From PALSA-350 sp963834445 (GTDB lineage: Bacteria > Acidobacteriota > Terriglobia > Terriglobales > Acidobacteriaceae): a stretch of DNA of 64,000 bases. The DNA is taken from assembly GCA_963834445.1 (NCBI GenBank), contig CAWIBU010000001.1, positions 124,001 to 188,000 on the forward strand, read 5' to 3'. The notes beneath the pieces are model-generated. The model had not been told where the DNA came from. It was given only the letters and a program-made list of their open reading frames with translations, and did not search any database. The translations under genes and the position numbers were made by a program. Shown piece by piece: positions 1 to 7,922 of this stretch (position 1 is the first letter of the stretch; every line of letters begins with the position of its first letter).

Positions 1-2349
1 CTCTTGGCTCAGAAGCCCGTAAATTCCAATTACAGCCAATAGCAACGCAAAGGAGGCGAATATCCCGAAGAGCCAACTTTCCATACGCTCAAGAACCAAT
101 TGCTCACTCACAATCTGAGTCATCGTCTCGGGCGATTGGAAAGGAACCGTCCGATCGACCTCATGGAACACGCCGCGGATGGGTGGCACCAAGGCAGACA
201 GATCGCCTTTCGAACGTACGACGAGCATCATGCTCCCAAGGAAGTCCAATCTTTCCTTTGGGGAGAGTTCGTCAATCAGCCAGTCCATTTCGGCTAAAGG
301 TGGCTCCTTGAGATCCTGCCGCACATTCGTCACAACTCCGACTATGGACGTCTTTGTCTTTGCAGGGTCGCCATCGAGCTGAGCGCCAACGGGATCAGCT
401 CCATTCGAAAGAAATTCTCTGCTGAACGCTTCGTTTACAACGACCGCGCCGCCGGGATTGATTTCGACTCTATCCACTTGAGGAGATAACATGCGGCCGC
501 GTAGCAGCTTAATCCCCATCGCGTCGAAATACCCGTTCGATACGAAACGTATTTCAGCGAATTTTTCCTGGTTCGGCGGATCCGGAGGTTGCCCAATGAT
601 GTGCACGTCTTGAGTACTTCCCCAACTCAGCACCGGCAGATTGTCGATAATCCCTGCACCTTCAATTTCCGGGATATGGGATATCTTCTCCAGCAAAGGT
701 CGGTAAAACATTGCCACCGGATCGCGCCCATCGTAGCGTCCGGGAGATAAATCAATCTCCATCGCAAGAATTCTCGACGGATCAAATCCCAGGTTGGTTG
801 ACAAAAGGCCACGAAGATTTCGGAGAAGAAGGCCTGAGACCACCAGAAGAACGAATGACAAGCCAATCTGGATAATGACAAGTGTCGATCGCATCCGATT
901 CTGGTTGTGCCCGCTGCCTGCGCCGGCGCCGGTAGCTCGCAGAGCGCGATTGGGATCTGTACGGGACAGGCGAAGAGCAGGAACCATGGACGAGAGCGTG
1001 CTGGTAAGCATGGAAATCGCCAGTGCGACTGCAACTATCGTGATGTTCAGGTGAACATCCGCGCCTCGCGCCAATGACTTCACCAGAAAAACGTTCATTA
1101 CCTTCAGAAGTACACAACTTGCCAGAGCTCCTCCTGCAAGCCCCGACACCCCGAGGATCACGCTCTCAGTTACCAGTTGACGTATCAGACGCGTTCGACT
1201 GGCGCCTATTGCAGTGCGCAGCGCCATTTCACGTTCGCGTCTGATACCTCGACCCAGCAACATTCCCGCTACATTCACGCAGGCGATCCCGAGCAACGCG
1301 AGACAGGCCCAAGCCAATGTGCCCAAAGGTTCAAGGGCGTTCCGGCCGCTGTCAAGCGTGTTTACTTGTTGCACCAAAGGAATCAAGCTCCCAGTGACTC
1401 CCCCGTCAGTGTTTGGGAAAGACTTGCTGAGATTTGAAAGGACTCTATTGAAATCGGCCACCGCGCCCGCATGGCTCACACCAGTCTTTACGAGACCAAT
1501 TGCCCTTAGCCAGTGTGGGCCCCGGTTTTCTTTCCATGCCGCGATAGGATGCAACGGTGTATAAATCACATTCTGCGCAGAAAGAGGGAATCGGAATCCT
1601 TGCGGCATCACTCCAATCACCGTGTATGGAGTGCCCCCTAGGCGTACGGTCCTACCCACCACATCCTGCTCCCCGGCAAAGTCGGCCTTCCACACTTCGT
1701 AGCTCAAAACGACGATGTCATCTCGTCCCGACTGATCCTCTCCTGGAAGGTAAGTCCGACCCAAAAGAGGTCTCACTCCAAGTGCGTCGAAGAAAGTGTC
1801 CGTTCCACGTATCGTCCGCAATGACACTGGTCCCGATGGTCCTTCGAGGTTGATCTTGTCGATTCCTCCCGCGTAAGCTGTCAGTACAGCGAAAGTTTGT
1901 GATTGTGCTCGAAGATCCAAATATCCAGGGTATGAAAAGGCCGTCGGGTAGCCCGACAGCGATGTCACCGTTGGAACCACAAGCCTCTCTTGATGCGCGA
2001 AGGGCAAGGGCCGCAATATCACCGCATCCATCACGCTGAATATCGCCGTGGCCGCACCAATTCCAAGCGAAAGAGCCGCAACGGCGAGGATTGCAAAGCC
2101 AGGTGAAGTGCGTAGCTGGCGGAATGCAAAGCGCAGATCTTGCACAAAACGTTCGAACAGCAACCAGCCCCAAGCTTCGTGAGTTTGTTCTTTGATTAAG
2201 GTTGCGTTGCCGAAGGCGCGCCGAGCGGCATAGCGAGCTTCTTCCGCAGATAGCCCACGCTCCCGCTGCTCTTCCTCTTCCAGTTCAAGGTCAGACTGTA
2301 GCTCCCGCACCAGGTCCGCATCTCGTTTCCTGATCTGCCACCATCGCAT
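1..2349 (-). CDS. ADOP-family ABC transporter permease (MacB/FtsX type), 3' end outside window
   Basis: The reverse strand is open without a stop from an ATG at 2349 to the window edge, giving at least 783 residues. The N-terminus (MRWWQIRKRDADLVRELQ, then ERGLSAEEARYAARRAFGN) is the cytoplasmic extension of acidobacterial ADOP permeases. It is followed by a first membrane segment (FAILAVAALSLGIGAATAIF), a MacB-like periplasmic domain, an FtsX segment with the REREMALRTAIGASRTRLIRQ motif, a second periplasmic domain, and a further membrane segment at the edge (LFGIFASFALLLAVIGIYG). Such permeases are thought to work with MacB-like ATPases in export or envelope processes; substrate unknown. 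The start lies 1 bp after the PadR stop, so the two are almost certainly cotranscribed. The C-terminal FtsX part is cut off by the window. Confidence 0.93.
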   Translation of the reverse strand, partial: MRWWQIRKRDADLVRELQSDLELEEEEQRERGLSAEEARYAARRAFGNATLIKEQTHEAWGWLLFERFVQDLRFAFRQLRTSPGFAILAVAALSLGIGAATAIFSVMDAVILRPLPFAHQERLVVPTVTSLSGYPTAFSYPGYLDLRAQSQTFAVLTAYAGGIDKINLEGPSGPVSLRTIRGTDTFFDALGVRPLLGRTYLPGEDQSGRDDIVVLSYEVWKADFAGEQDVVGRTVRLGGTPYTVIGVMPQGFRFPLSAQNVIYTPLHPIAAWKENRGPHWLRAIGLVKTGVSHAGAVADFNRVLSNLSKSFPNTDGGVTGSLIPLVQQVNTLDSGRNALEPLGTLAWACLALLGIACVNVAGMLLGRGIRREREMALRTAIGASRTRLIRQLVTESVILGVSGLAGGALASCVLLKVMNVFLVKSLARGADVHLNITIVAVALAISMLTSTLSSMVPALRLSRTDPNRALRATGAGAGSGHNQNRMRSTLVIIQIGLSFVLLVVSGLLLRNLRGLLSTNLGFDPSRILAMEIDLSPGRYDGRDPVAMFYRPLLEKISHIPEIEGAGIIDNLPVLSWGSTQDVHIIGQPPDPPNQEKFAEIRFVSNGYFDAMGIKLLRGRMLSPQVDRVEINPGGAVVVNEAFSREFLSNGADPVGAQLDGDPAKTKTSIVGVVTNVRQDLKEPPLAEMDWLIDELSPKERLDFLGSMMLVVRSKGDLSALVPPIRGVFHEVDRTVPFQSPETMTQIVSEQLVLERMESWLFGIFASFALLLAVIGIYGLLSQE

Positions 2350-2350
2350 A

Positions 2351-2716
2351 TTAGCTCTCCTCGACGGCGGGCCACATCACTCGCGCCACGGCCTCGGCCA
2401 TCTGCTTCCACTGTGATTCCTCTACTGCAAGTTGTTTCTTGCCTTTCTCCGTCAATCGGTAGTATTTGAATTCCCGATTTCGATCCGGAGCCGTCTCCCA
2501 TTTGGCGCTCACCCATCCTCTTTCTTCCAGACGATGTAACGCGGGGTAGAGTGAACCGTGCTGCATCTGCAGAAACTCATTTGTAGTTCTCTGAATGTGT
2601 TTGCCGATCTGGTGACCGTGAGCAGGGCCATAGAGGAGGGTCCGCAATATGAGCATGTCCAGGGTCCCCTGGAGAAGTCCAACCCTCTGCTTTGCCTGTT
2701 TTTCCATAGAAGACAT
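2351..2716 (-). CDS. PadR-family transcriptional regulator
   Basis: This 121-residue protein has the compact PadR winged-helix: LLQGTLDMLILRTLLYGPAHGH, then the recognition and wing region MQHGSLYPALHRLEERGWV and KYYRLTEKGKKQL. PadR proteins are usually repressors of their own operon and of adjacent transporter genes, and they respond to small ligands or cell-wall stress. Here it directly precedes the ADOP permease, the standard acidobacterial pairing. ATG at 2716 has a GAGGG ribosome site a few bases upstream; a second ATG at 2707 is possible. Confidence 0.93.
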   Translation of the reverse strand: MSSMEKQAKQRVGLLQGTLDMLILRTLLYGPAHGHQIGKHIQRTTNEFLQMQHGSLYPALHRLEERGWVSAKWETAPDRNREFKYYRLTEKGKKQLAVEESQWKQMAEAVARVMWPAVEES

Positions 2717-2750
2717 TCTACCCTCAATCTGGCGATGATGGTAGACATTC
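2711..2750 (-). promoter_or_regulatory. Possible PadR operator: AGACATTC direct repeat
   Basis: The octamer AGACATTC occurs at 2711-2718 and again at 2743-2750, 32 bp apart (about three helical turns), over and just upstream of the padR start. Autoregulation is usual for PadR proteins, so these are plausible operator half-sites. The assignment rests on repetition and position only. Confidence 0.35.
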
Positions 2751-2751
2751 G

Positions 2752-3024
2752 ACTGCCGGTTGTCAAGAGCGCCCCGAGGTGCTGATCGGCCTTATTCGTT
2801 GGGTACGGCTCAGGTTGCGATGCGCACTCTGGCGACAGTGGAAGACTCCACGCCGTCGTCGGGCTGGGTTGCTGCAACTGGGAGTGCGTCCACGTCTGGC
2901 CGCTAATACGGCTGGCAGTGGGCGGGGTCCGTGGTATCTGGCCCGCGCCAAAGCTCTCTCTGTGGGGAGTTTCAAATGCGTACTTCCGCTAGTCGGCCTT
3001 CCTTCACTGTTCGAGGACTACTAG
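2752..3024 (+). pseudogene. Group II intron maturase, C-terminal remnant
   Basis: The forward frame ending at TAG 3022-3024 reads LIRWVRLRLRCALWRQWK, then GLLQLGV, a glycine-tryptophan region, and a final GLPSLFEDY. This is the end of the maturase-specific domain of group II intron reverse transcriptases (the family pattern RRLR-x-WRQWK ... LG ... G-x-W ... GL-x-SL). The reverse transcriptase fingers and palm are missing, so only about 85 residues of roughly 400-500 remain. The fragment begins right beside the padR promoter and runs in the opposite direction. The intron RNA 3' domains that should follow it lie beyond the IS1380 copy, at 4725-4800. Confidence 0.75.
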
Positions 3025-3029
3025 CCTAA

Positions 3030-4715
3030 CCCGCATTTCTCACGATCAAGAGGCAGAACGGTGGGGGGCATTTAGAAAGTGGCTTGGAAAGGCCGTCTTT
3101 TCATGGCATAACTGCGTTGTCGAGACGTAGTGACAGCCGAAGAAGGGCGGCCTTTCTGATGACAGAGTGTAGCCAAGAATCGTTTTCATTTACAGACCAT
3201 TTTTCGCGTCGGGTGGAGGCAGGCTTTACCGCCGGTCAGGTTTCCAGCGACGGCGGAGCGCTGCTGTTGCGCGAGGTGGACCGCAAGATCAACCTGCTGG
3301 GTCGGCTGACGGGCAGCTTTGTCGACGGCCGATCGCCGTTGCTGGTCAAGCACCAGCTTTCTGAGATGCTGGCGCAGCGTATCTTCGGTCTGGCGTTGGG
3401 GTACGAAGACCTGAACGATCATGAGCAGTTGCGCTCCGACCCGCTGCTGGCGTTGCTCAGCGGTAAGCGCGAGCTGGATAAGCCGCTGGCTGGCAAGAGC
3501 ACGCTGAACCGGCTGGAACTGGTTGGCCGCAGCGGTCGCTATCACAAGATCAGCTACTCTTCGGAGTCTCTGGACCGCTTGTTAGGGGAGCTGTTTCTGG
3601 AGTCACATCGCAGTGCGCCGGAACAGATCGTGCTGGACCTGGACGCCACCGATATCCCGCTTTACGGTCATCAGCCGGAGCGCTTCTTCCACGGCTACTA
3701 TGGCAGCTACTGCTATTTGCCACTGTATATCTTTGCCGGCGACCAGTTACTGTGCGCGCGCCTGCGGGCGGCTAACCAGGATGCAGCCGCCGGTGCGGTG
3801 GAGGAAGTGAGCCGCATCGTTGCCCAACTGCGGCAGCGATGGCCGCAGACACGGATCGTGTTGCGCGCCGACTCCGGCTTCTGCCGCGAAGAGTTGATGG
3901 GCTGGTGCGAGGCCAACAAGGTGGATTATCTGTTTGGCTTGGCGCGCAACAAACGGTTGCAGAAGATCATCGGCGCCCAGATGCAGCAAGCTCGTCTGCT
4001 TCACCAGAGCACCGCCAAGGCGGCGCGCGTCTTTACCAGCTTCCCCTATACCACGCGCCGCAGCTGGTCGCGCGACCGTCGCGTGGTGGCCAAAGCCGAG
4101 TATCTCGACAAGGGCGAGAACCCGCGCTTCGTGGTCACTTCGCTGACCCCGGAGCAATGGCCCGACCAGGCTCTTTACGAGAAGTTCTACTGCGCCCGTG
4201 GTGAAATGGAAAACCGCATCAAGGAACAGATGTGCCTGTTCGCTGACCGGCTGTCCACCGACGAGATGAAGGGTAATCAGTTGCGCCTCTACTTCTCCGC
4301 AATGGCCTACACGCTGATGGAGGCCCTACGCCGACTGGGCCTCCAAGGCACCGAATGGGCGCAAGCTCAGGTCGATACCATCCGCCTCAAGCTGTTCAAG
4401 ATCGGCGCCATCGTGCGCATCAGCGTGCGCCGCATCCTGCTTCAGATCAACTCGGCTTATCCCTGGAAAGAACTCTTCACACAAGCCTTCCATGCCCTGC
4501 GCTGCTGAAACTGCGGCGGGCGACCAATTCCAAGTCCACCTTGACCCAACCCGGGCTGGGCGGAGCCATGCCAAAATGACTCTCGCTCACCACCAAACAG
4601 GTCGTCGCACGCCAGAAATTATCTCGGTCGACCAACCCATCACTCCCAAGCGCGGCAACGGAGGGTATCGCACCGTCGATCCTGGCGCAAAATCGTTTAT
4701 GGTGAGAAATGCGGG
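3030..4715 (+). mobile_element. IS1380-family insertion sequence, complete copy 1
   Basis: The element is 1686 bp with terminal inverted repeats CCCGCATTTCTCAC (3030-3043) and GTGAGAAATGCGGG (4702-4715). It is flanked by a 4-bp target duplication CTAA (3026-3029 and 4716-4719), which shows an intact insertion. It encodes one transposase. It lies between the maturase stop codon and domain V of a group II intron, so it split an intron. Copy 2 (8997-10682) has the same length and differs at only a few positions near the 3' end. Confidence 0.95.
3159..4508 (+). CDS. IS1380-family transposase (copy 1)
   Basis: This DDE transposase of the IS1380 group carries out cut-and-paste transposition. Recognisable parts are the N-terminal FTAGQVSSDGGALLLREVD, the first catalytic Asp region LDLDATDIPLYGHQ, the second in IVLRADSGFCREELM, and the C-terminal YCARGEMENRIKEQ, which holds the Glu. 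At about 449 residues it has the usual family length. The ATG at 3159 (MTECSQESF) is preferred over an upstream in-frame start at 3084, because the upstream 25 residues read like terminal-repeat DNA. The frame is intact and probably functional. Confidence 0.93.
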   Translation: MTECSQESFSFTDHFSRRVEAGFTAGQVSSDGGALLLREVDRKINLLGRLTGSFVDGRSPLLVKHQLSEMLAQRIFGLALGYEDLNDHEQLRSDPLLALLSGKRELDKPLAGKSTLNRLELVGRSGRYHKISYSSESLDRLLGELFLESHRSAPEQIVLDLDATDIPLYGHQPERFFHGYYGSYCYLPLYIFAGDQLLCARLRAANQDAAAGAVEEVSRIVAQLRQRWPQTRIVLRADSGFCREELMGWCEANKVDYLFGLARNKRLQKIIGAQMQQARLLHQSTAKAARVFTSFPYTTRRSWSRDRRVVAKAEYLDKGENPRFVVTSLTPEQWPDQALYEKFYCARGEMENRIKEQMCLFADRLSTDEMKGNQLRLYFSAMAYTLMEALRRLGLQGTEWAQAQVDTIRLKLFKIGAIVRISVRRILLQINSAYPWKELFTQAFHALRC

Positions 4716-4724
4716 CTAACTTCT

Positions 4725-4800
4725 CGAACCGCCGTGTACGGACCCGTTCGCACGGTGGTGTGGCAGGGGTCGGCAGGTGACTGCCGCCCCTATGCCGATC
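4725..4800 (+). ncRNA. Group II intron domains V and VI (3' end of split intron)
   Basis: Domain V is visible as ACCGCCGTG (4728-4736) pairing with CACGGTGGT (4751-4759), with an inner GTACG-GACC-CGTTC hairpin. Domain VI follows as GGCAGGGG and CGGCAG (4762-4776) pairing with CTGCCG, CCCC and TGCC. An unpaired TA puts a bulged adenosine at 4792, the expected branch point a few bases before the 3' splice site (about 4800). The order maturase end, domain V, domain VI is the normal intron 3' order, and the IS1380 copy at 3030-4715 sits between maturase and domain V. The 5' intron domains are absent from this window, so it cannot splice. Confidence 0.78.
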
Positions 4801-4988
4801 TAGCCGACTACTCGGCCAAGTGATTGACGACGTCTTCAGGCTCTACTGAGCGGCCGTGGCTGGTTAGGCGTTGTCTCGTCTGTTACGGCGCTCCGTCACG
4901 GATCTCCAAAACTAAAACCTACAATCGCTCCGCGTCGCATGCGAGCGTTGTCGTTTTAGGAGGCGCAGCAGAAAAAAGGGATCGTTGG
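4801..4988. other. Non-coding stretch with an imperfect hairpin
   Basis: No convincing gene was found. The notable feature is an inverted repeat: CTAAAAC (4912-4918) with GTTTTAG (4953-4959), continued inward by ACAATCGCTC against GAGCGTTGT around a 12-nt loop. It could be a terminator or part of a small mobile element. Nothing else was recognised. Confidence 0.4.
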
Positions 4989-5341
4989 CTACGGATGAGA
5001 GGCCAGTTGCTTCTCCGACTCTGCGATCAGCTTGCGGAAGACCTCGACCGCTGGAACCGAAGGCGATGCGAGAGCATCCTTGCCTGAGTATCGCCACACC
5101 GGCGAGGCATCGAGCGGAGACCAGTTCGGATCCATGCTTCCGCCGGTTCCGCGATAAACGACGAACATATCCTGCGGAGAGCCACCTTCGATTTGACTTC
5201 GTCATCTTCGCCACCCTTTCGCATTAGAACAGCCTTGCTAAGGGATACGTTTTGCAGGGGCAAGATCAGACAGTCCGTTGTATCCAGCAATTGGGGTAAG
5301 CCTGGCACGTCGATTACATATAAACGACGCACCGCGTCTGG
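4989..5341 (-). pseudogene. Decayed gene of unknown family
   Basis: The reverse strand carries two protein-like frames that do not join. The downstream frame (about 5205 to the TAG at 4989) reads GGSPQDMFVVYRGTGGSM, then WSPLDASPVWRYSGKDAL, and ends EKQLASHP. The upstream frame (from about 5332) reads RRLYVIDVPGLPQLLD. A TGA separates them, so at least one frameshift is needed. The 5' side is cut by the solo IS1380 end at 5342. The family was not recognised; composition suggests a real former gene, but this is inference. Confidence 0.35.
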
Positions 5342-5432
5342 ACAACGCAGTTATGCCATGAAAAGACGGCCTTTCCAAGCCACTTTCTAAATTCCCCCCA
5401 CCGTTCTCCCTCTTGATCGTGAGAAATGCGGG
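5342..5432 (-). mobile_element. Solo IS1380 left end (truncated copy)
   Basis: These 91 bp are the reverse complement of the first part of the IS1380 copies, from the terminal repeat GTGAGAAATGCGGG (ending at 5432) inward to GACAACGCAG at 5342. A few substitutions separate it from the complete copies. It is followed by CTAG, a target sequence of the type seen at copy 2. The rest of this copy is lost. Confidence 0.85.
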
Positions 5433-6236
5433 CTAGCCTTCTGCGATCGGGCTCTCGAGAGTTGCGGCTGCAACGTATCGCTCAAATAATCGTCCTGCAA
5501 GAGCGTTGGGCGGATCAAGAATAGATCCGGCGCGCAGCATGTCTTCCACGTAGTTGAAAATCAGGTCCACGTCCTCAATGTGGTTAATGGAGTGGAACCA
5601 CATGGAGCGTTGCCGGAACTGAAGAAGCACTACATTGGCCAACGGACATGGACCGAGGCACCCGGAAATGGAGAGATGCAAGCGTCGGCGGATCCCGCGT
5701 TGCTTCCACTGTTGCTTAAACTCCTGAAGCGGCAAGGCCGGAAACCCTTTGTCAGTGCTTCCGCAACAACAGCCATTGCATACAAACAAATGGCCGTCGT
5801 GAATCCTGATTTGCTTGGCGACGCCGTCCTCCCGCGTCACAGTGTGAAGTGGGCTCTGCCGGTAAGCGTAATTAATTCGAAAATCAGACCTCAACTCCAC
5901 CGGTTTGCCGTGCGGGGTGTGGCGATAGGCATCGGCCCAGGCCGCCTTTCGCTCAAACAAGGCAGCTATGTCCGTCAGCCCTTTAGTTACAACCAGCTTT
6001 TCGAGCGCGGCGAGCCAATGCTGATAGTACTCAGACCCGTCGTCGGCCTCCCCTAGTTCGGCCGCGGCAGCCAACTCCGCCGCCAACGCATCGGCCCACT
6101 CTTTCCATGTGAAATAGCCGTGAGCTGAGAGTCTGACCGCGATTGCAAAGGCCTGAGCCTGCCACGGCTCCGCGAAGACCGGTCCTGCTTCGTCCTGTGG
6201 CAGTTTCGGAAGTTCTCGAATGTCATCCCTGTTCAA
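5433..6236 (-). CDS. Nitrile hydratase activator fused to a 2Fe-2S ferredoxin-like domain
   Basis: The first half (residues about 10-115: LPKLPQDEAGPVFAEPWQAQ, FTWKEWADALAAEL, YYQHWLAALEKLV) is the nitrile hydratase accessory (p14K/P47K-type activator) family, thought to deliver cobalt to the alpha subunit. The second half (about 145-250) is a thioredoxin-like 2Fe-2S ferredoxin: FVCNGCCCGSTDKGF with Cys153, 156, 157 and 158, then SGCLGPCPLANVVLL with Cys193 and 197. The fusion may couple metal loading to a redox or Fe-S step. The likely start is TTG at 6236, overlapping the beta-subunit end by 14 bp; the longer upstream frame is the beta gene out of frame. The stop TAG at 5433 lies in the CTAG bordering an IS1380 end, so the native C-terminus may be altered. 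Confidence 0.8.
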   Translation of the reverse strand: MNRDDIRELPKLPQDEAGPVFAEPWQAQAFAIAVRLSAHGYFTWKEWADALAAELAAAAELGEADDGSEYYQHWLAALEKLVVTKGLTDIAALFERKAAWADAYRHTPHGKPVELRSDFRINYAYRQSPLHTVTREDGVAKQIRIHDGHLFVCNGCCCGSTDKGFPALPLQEFKQQWKQRGIRRRLHLSISGCLGPCPLANVVLLQFRQRSMWFHSINHIEDVDLIFNYVEDMLRAGSILDPPNALAGRLFERYVAAATLESPIAEG

Positions 6237-6882
6237 GGTAATCTTCCCACAAGTCAAGATAGACCGCGTCGCGCGGTGAAGCCTGATCCCCCCAGAGTTC
6301 GCGCGCCGCGAAGCGAACGGAATACACGTGCTGGGGCTGTTCGCCGAGGAAACGGGCGTTGGTATCGGGAAAGACGAAGACCCCCTGATCGCGGTCGATT
6401 GTTCCCCGCTTGCCGCGTGCGTACCAAGGTAGGCGTGTGTGACCCAGCGGATGCATGTTACGGGCACGCACGTTCTGGCCGGACTGAAATTTTGGAGTCA
6501 CTGGTACGTTGCGCCGTGCGTTGGCACCGCGGGCCTCCACCTTTGCTACGTTCTCGGCTGTGAGTGGCGGGATCCCCTTCACTGATCCTTTCGCAGGCTT
6601 GCCGCTCTCGAGTTCTGCGCGGGTGACGAAACCGCGCAAGATTATCATCTCCGAGGCAGCCGTCAGCCATTTCTCGTAATAGCTCATCCGAAGATAATCG
6701 GCTGGAGGAATGACCTCTCGTGAGTGACGCGAGGCATCAAGGTTCCACTTGTGCCAAGCACCCAGTGCGCGGTAAATGGCGAACACTCGTCCCTCCCAGG
6801 GAGCGTGAAACACCGGCTCGTCTTTTTCGGGCCGCAGTGGACCAAAGCACTGCATTCCGCCCATATCATGTACGCCGTTCAC
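6223..6882 (-). CDS. nthB: Nitrile hydratase, beta subunit
   Basis: The 219-residue protein opens with the hallmark MNGVHDMGGMQCFGP and contains MSYYEKWLTAASEMIILRG, then the C-terminal SH3-like barrel: FQSGQNVRARNMHPLGHTRL, PWYARGKRGTID and HVYSVRFAARELWG. With the alpha subunit it hydrates nitriles (R-CN) to amides. Its ATG overlaps the alpha stop by 4 bp (6879-6882), so translation should be coupled. The length is normal. It has no export signal of its own and could travel only by piggyback with alpha. Confidence 0.93.
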   Translation of the reverse strand: MNGVHDMGGMQCFGPLRPEKDEPVFHAPWEGRVFAIYRALGAWHKWNLDASRHSREVIPPADYLRMSYYEKWLTAASEMIILRGFVTRAELESGKPAKGSVKGIPPLTAENVAKVEARGANARRNVPVTPKFQSGQNVRARNMHPLGHTRLPWYARGKRGTIDRDQGVFVFPDTNARFLGEQPQHVYSVRFAARELWGDQASPRDAVYLDLWEDYLEQG

Positions 6883-7586
6883 GCTTTGCCTCGGGTTGGC
6901 GGCGCCACCTTCGACACGCCGATCATGGAATCCCGTGTGACGAGTTCAGCCAGCGCTTCTTCGTTCAGGGATTCTGACCCGTCAGGTCGCTCGGGAAGCA
7001 CCAGATAGCGCAATTCTGCAGTACTATCCCATATCCGTATCTCCACATCTTCCGCCAGATCGAGTCCGAACTCACGCATCACGCCCCGCGGATCGATCAC
7101 GGCTTGCGACCGATACGGCGCTGACTTGTACCATGCCGGTGGAAGTCCGAGAACCGGCCACGGATAGCAGGAACACAGGGTGCACACCACCAGATTGTGC
7201 AGCTTGGGCTTGTTCTCCACGACAAGCATGTTCTCGCCTTGCATGCCCGTGTAACCTAATTCGGCGATCGCCGCAGATGCATCGGCCAGCAGGCGCTGCT
7301 TGTAAGCCGGATCGACCCAAGCTTTGGCTACCACCCGCGCACCGTTACGTGGGCCGATCTTGTGTTCGTACGTATCGACTAATGCGTCGAGCGCAGCGCG
7401 ATCAACAAGGCCTTTCTCAACCAAAAGGGATTCGAGCGCCTTGGCCCGCAGCGCAGGATCGGAGGGAACGACCTGGTGGGTATGATCGTGATTACTATCT
7501 TCTGCGAGCGCCGGAATCGCAACCGCGGCAGTCACTGCAGCCTTCAAGAATCGTCGCCTGTCCACAGATGTCTTTTCGTCGTCCAC
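6879..7586 (-). CDS. nthA: Cobalt-type nitrile hydratase, alpha subunit, with Tat signal
   Basis: The metal-binding claw VCTLCSCYPWPVLG (Cys135, 138 and 140) has Thr after the first Cys and Tyr after the last, the cobalt-type signature; iron enzymes have VCSLCSCT. The rest (ARVVAKAWVDPAYKQRLLAD, WYKSAPYRSQAVIDPRGV, ELVTRDSMIGVS) matches the family. Unusually, residues 9-28 (DRRRFLKAAVTAAVAIPALA) form a twin-arginine signal, whereas known nitrile hydratases are cytoplasmic. A His-rich linker (HDHTH, residues 33-37) follows. The start is GTG 7586, with AGGAGGAGG 8 bases upstream. First gene of the alpha-beta-activator operon; no amidase is nearby. Confidence 0.92.
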   Translation of the reverse strand: MDDEKTSVDRRRFLKAAVTAAVAIPALAEDSNHDHTHQVVPSDPALRAKALESLLVEKGLVDRAALDALVDTYEHKIGPRNGARVVAKAWVDPAYKQRLLADASAAIAELGYTGMQGENMLVVENKPKLHNLVVCTLCSCYPWPVLGLPPAWYKSAPYRSQAVIDPRGVMREFGLDLAEDVEIRIWDSTAELRYLVLPERPDGSESLNEEALAELVTRDSMIGVSKVAPPTRGKA

Positions 7587-7922
7587 GATGGCATCCTCCT
7601 CCTAAAACTTATGGGACGATCTTGAATCCGGCAACAGGAACTTTATCTCGGTGTCAACGGGAAGTAAGCTTGTATACTTCGGATTCTATTTGGCGGGTCC
7701 GTAACTGCAAAATCCGCTTAAGCCTGGGCAGGAGCAATCTTGCCGAACAGCCGCTTTATCGGAAGGCCCAATTGGGACAATTGTAGTGCAGCCCAAGCCC
7801 CTGGGCTATGGCCCTGCCTTTGTTCGCCGTTCTCTCGAAGCATGTCAGCTTGAGACGCGCGAGCCGGCTGGAGTTCTGCTCGGGGCTTTGCCATCTACTA
7901 CTCCCACCCTCTGGCGATCACT
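7587..7922. other. Intergenic region, presumed nitrile hydratase promoter
   Basis: This 336-bp gap lies between the nitrile hydratase start and the end of the ATPase pseudogene, both on the reverse strand. A strong ribosome site AGGAGGAGG lies at its left edge, and a TTGACA hexamer occurs on the reverse strand near 7650 without a convincing -10 partner. A 217-residue forward frame crossing this area is a shadow with no protein character. Confidence 0.45.

Noticed and set aside
6223..7586. Thiocyanate hydrolase instead of nitrile hydratase
   Set aside because: The alpha and beta subunits are separate and of normal nitrile hydratase length, and an activator is present; the three-subunit layout of thiocyanate hydrolase is not seen. 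Substrate range cannot be read from sequence alone.
7133..7786. 217-codon forward frame
   Set aside because: It overlaps the well-supported nitrile hydratase alpha gene on the other strand and has no protein-like pattern; a high-G+C shadow.
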